Origin: Mycobacterium cookii
Lineage (GTDB): Bacteria > Actinomycetota > Actinomycetes > Mycobacteriales > Mycobacteriaceae
DNA length: 64,000 nt
Assembly (NCBI RefSeq): GCF_010727945.1
Contig: NZ_AP022569.1
Coordinates: 5,254,518-5,318,517, forward strand
Reading direction: 5' to 3'
Shown here: positions 61,491 to 64,000 of the stretch, in pieces
Layout: every line of letters begins with the position of its first letter
How positions within the stretch are numbered: the stretch's first letter is position 1
Made by a program: the position numbers and the translations under genes
The notes under the pieces: generated by a model
What the model saw: the letters and a program-made list of their open reading frames with translations, nothing else
Told to the model about the DNA's origin: nothing
Databases searched by the model: none

Positions 61491-63049
61491 GTGTTTGAAT
61501 CGCTGTCCGATCGGCTCACCGGGGCCCTGCAGGGACTCCGCAGCAGGCCGGCTGACCGACGCCGACATCGACGCCACCACCCGCGAGATTCGGTTGGCAC
61601 TGCTGGAGGCCGACGTTTCGCTGCCGGTGGTGCGGGCGTTCGTCGGCCGCATCAAAGACCGGGCCAAGGGCGCCGAGGTGTCCGGAGCGCTCAACCCGGC
61701 CCAGCAGGTCGTCAAGATCGTCAACGAGGAACTGGTCGGCATCCTCGGCGGGCAGACCCGCCAGCTGGCGTTCGCGAAGACGCCGCCGACCGTGGTGATG
61801 CTCGCCGGTCTGCAGGGTTCCGGTAAGACCACGCTGGCCGGCAAGCTCGCGCTGTGGCTGCGCAATCAGGGGCACACCCCGCTGCTGGTGGCCTGCGACC
61901 TGCAGCGGCCCGGCGCCGTCGACCAGTTGCGCATCACCGGCGAGCGGGCCGGTGTCGCGGTGTTCGCGCCGCATCCCGGTGCATCGCACGAGGCGGACCA
62001 GCAGGCCGGTGAGGGCGACCCCGTCGCCGTCGCAGCCGCCGGGCTCGCCGAAGCCCGCGCCAAGCACTACGACGTGGTGATCGTCGACACCGCCGGACGG
62101 CTGGGTATCGACGAGGAGATGATGGCCCAGGCCGCCGCCATCCGCGACGCCGTCAACCCCGACGAGACGCTGTTCGTCCTGGACGCCATGGTCGGTCAGG
62201 ACGCCGTGGCCACCGCGCAGGCGTTCGGCGAGGGCGTCGGCTTCACCGGTGTGGTGCTGACCAAGCTGGACGGTGACGCCCGAGGTGGCGCGGCGCTGTC
62301 CGTCCGCGAAATAGCAGGCGTGCCAATACTTTTCGCGTCAGCCGGTGAGAAGCTCGAGGATTTCGACGTTTTCCATCCGGACCGGATGGCCGGCCGCATC
62401 CTGGGCATGGGCGATGTACTCAGCCTGATCGAGCAGGCCGAGCAGGTGTTCGACGCGCAGCAGGCCCAAGATGCCGCGGCCAAGATCGGGTCCGGCGAGT
62501 TGACGCTCGAGGACTTCCTCGAGCAGATGCTGGCGATCCGCAAAATGGGTCCGATCGGCAACCTGCTGGGCATGCTGCCCGGTGCAGGCCAGATGAAAGA
62601 AGCGCTGGCTGCCGTCGACGACAGCCAACTCGACCGGCTGCAGGCCATCATCCGCGGCATGACGCCGCAGGAGCGGGCCGACCCGAAGATCATCAACGCC
62701 TCACGGCGGCTGCGTATCGCCAACGGTTCCGGGGTCACGGTGTCCGAGGTCAATCAACTGGTCGACCGGTTCTTCGAAGCCCGCAAGATGATGTCGGCGA
62801 TGGTCGGCGGGATGGGCATTCCGGCTGGGCCGCAAGTCGGCGACCCGGAAGAACGCGAAAGGCAAAGGCGGCAAAGGGAAGAAGGGCAAGAAGTTCGGGC
62901 CTACTCCGCCGAAGGTGCGCGGGCCGCTCGGCGCAGGCATGCCCGCCGGATTCCCCGACCTGTCGAACATGCCGCAGGGTCTGGACGAACTGCCGCCCGG
63001 GTTGGCCGATTTCGACTTGTCCAAGCTGAAGTTCCCGGGCAACAAGTAA
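61491..63049 (+). CDS. ffh: Signal recognition particle protein Ffh, two frameshifts
   Basis: About 520 residues after repair. Frame one MFESLSDRLTGALQGLRS breaks at about 61540, continuing two bases out as GRLTDADIDATTREIRLALL; N and G domains follow with LAGLQGSGKTTLAGKLA, DTAGRLGIDEEMMAQA, TKLDGDARGGAAL, then the M domain (RKMGPIGNLLGMLPGAGQM). A second break at about 62822-62830 (two G missing) moves to GRKSATRKNAKGKGGKGKKG and the end LADFDLSKLKFPGNK. Ffh is essential, so errors are likely. GTP-driven targeting of membrane proteins, with FtsY. Confidence 0.9.
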
Positions 63050-64000
63050 GTGCCGCAGCACGTTCGAGGAGTCGGGCTGCCCGACGAGGAACCCATCGAA
63101 CTGTGGATCGTCGACGGCCGGATCAGCCGTGAACCGGTCGGCGGCGCCGACACGATCTTCGACGGCGGCTGGATTCTGCCGGGCCTGGTCGATGCGCACT
63201 GCCACGTCGGGTGGGGCCGGGCGGCGCCGTGGAACTCGACGAGGCGATCGCCCAGGCCGAGACCGAACGCGATGTTGGCGCGCTGCTGTTGCGGGACTGT
63301 GGATCACCGGTCGACACGCGCAGTCTCGACGATCGCGACGACCTGCCCTCGCATCATCCGCGCCGGCCGCCATCTGGCCCGCCCGAAGCGCTACATGCCC
63401 GGGCTGCCGATCGACATCGAAGACGAATCTCAACTACCCGACGCGGTGGCGCTGCAGGCGCGACGCGGCGACGGCTGGTCAAGCTGGTCGGTGACTGGAT
63501 CGACCGCATAGGCGATTTGGCGCCGCTGTGGTCCGACGACGTGCTGAAGGCTGCGATCGACGCGGCCCACGACCACGGCGCGCGGGTTGCGCACGTCTTC
63601 GGCGAGGACGCGCTGCCGGGCCTGATCCGGTCCGGGATCGACTGCATCGAGCACGGCACCGGGCTCACCGACGACATCATCGAGTTGATGGTCGAACACG
63701 GAACCGCGCTGGTTCCCACCCTGATCAACGTCGAGAACTTTCCCGGATCGCCGACGCCGCAGCGAAATACCCTGTCTACGCCGCCCACATGCGCGATCTG
63801 TACGCGAACTGCTATCCGCGGCTGAGCGCGGCCGCGAGGCCGGCATACCGATCTACGCCGGCACCGATGCGGGCGGCATGATCGCCCACGGACGCATCGG
63901 CGACGAGGTGGCGGCGCTGACGCGGATCGGAATGACTCCACCGAGGCGCTCGGTGCGGCGTGCTGGGACGCCCGTGAGTGGCTCGACCGTCCGGCGGACG
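63050..64000 (+). pseudogene. Amidohydrolase-family gene with about six frame breaks, cut by window end
   Basis: From GTG directly after ffh, conserved pieces in changing frames: LPGLVDAHCHVG (metal HxH), VELDEAIAQAETERDVGALLLRDCG, RHLARPKRYMPGLPI, GDWIDRIGDLAPLW, VAHVFGEDALPGLIRSGID, CIEHGTGLTDDIIELM, DAAAKYPVYAAHMRDLYANC, IPIYAGTDAGGMIAHGRIG. The order equals Rv2915c-type amidohydrolases. Breaks at about 63210, 63350, 63478, 63748, 63831 and 63935 each need 1-2 added bases. Since all pieces keep a conserved sequence, poor sequence is as likely as true decay. The substrate is unknown. Confidence 0.75.

Noticed and set aside
61356..61865. N-terminal extension of the hydrolase at 60570-61355
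   Set aside because: It would run antisense through the ffh start and its conserved N domain.

Overview
The window is one continuous stretch of a mycobacterial chromosome. The case rests on content and order: pfkA, gatB, lppZ, a DoxX gene, cfp6, ilvB-ilvN-ilvC, serA, leuB, two tRNAs, leuC-leuD, hupB, mutT1, ppk1, fbiD, gpsA, ddlA, thiL, ung, recG, lipN, a DsbA-like/VKOR pair, pyruvate carboxylase, rsmD, coaD, a permease, sepIVA, rnc, mutM, smc, ftsY, amt-glnB-glnD and ffh follow, in opposite orientation, the order I remember for M. tuberculosis from about Rv3010c down to Rv2915c. High G+C, frequent GTG starts, a HupB with a Lys/Ala-rich tail, coenzyme F420 biosynthesis (fbiD) and MIRU-like repeats all fit Mycobacterium. 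I cannot name the species.

Layout. 1-6.8 kb: 3' part of pfkA, a Cys-knuckle/ANTAR gene (probably frameshifted), gatB, an alpha/beta hydrolase, lipoprotein lppZ, DoxX protein, cfp6. 6.8-15.9 kb: branched-chain and serine biosynthesis, with an attenuator-like leader before ilvB, then ilvBNC, serA, leuB, an MFS transporter and a fumarylacetoacetate hydrolase-fold enzyme. 16-20.5 kb: tRNA-Gln(CUG), tRNA-Glu(CUC), a split-barrel flavin/F420 protein, an IclR regulator divergent from leuCD, and hupB. 20.5-31.9 kb: mutT1, ppk1, fbiD, gpsA, ddlA, thiL, ung, rpmB and a DhaL-domain kinase gene. 31.9-43.7 kb: recG, an HNH-type exported protein, two tandem aldo-keto reductases, lipN, a DsbA-like/VKOR disulfide pair, pyruvate carboxylase, rsmD, coaD. 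43.7-47.3 kb is the accessory part: an IS481-family insertion, a glycine-repeat PadR regulator, a MarR regulator and a permease behind a RicR-type copper operator. 47.5-64 kb: sepIVA, DUF177, rnc, mutM, an OsmC gene, acyP, smc, ftsY, amt-glnB-glnD, a hydrolase, ffh and a broken amidohydrolase.

Genes that work together: IlvBN/IlvC with LeuB and LeuCD make Val, Ile and Leu. GatB amidates Glu-tRNA-Gln, and the tRNA-Gln gene is here, but gltX, which I expect beside that tRNA, is absent. FtsY and Ffh are receptor and GTPase of the SRP pathway. Amt, GlnB and GlnD form the ammonium module behind a GlnR-like box. The DsbA-like protein and VKOR form a disulfide-forming pair.

From about 48.35 kb to the end I count about 13 frame breaks, all explicable as loss of 1-2 bases in G/C-rich runs and becoming denser towards the end. 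Several hit essential or core genes (ffh, smc, rnc, glnD), so sequence error is the likeliest cause. I see no CRISPR array, prophage or biosynthetic gene cluster. The least ordinary signals are the ilvB leader, the IS481 element whose transposase stop codon comes from the target and whose ribosome site is buried in a hairpin, the 53-bp tandem MIRU-like repeat running into the coaD start, a two-copy dispersed palindrome, and the missing gltX. No intergenic gap exceeds about 260 bases.
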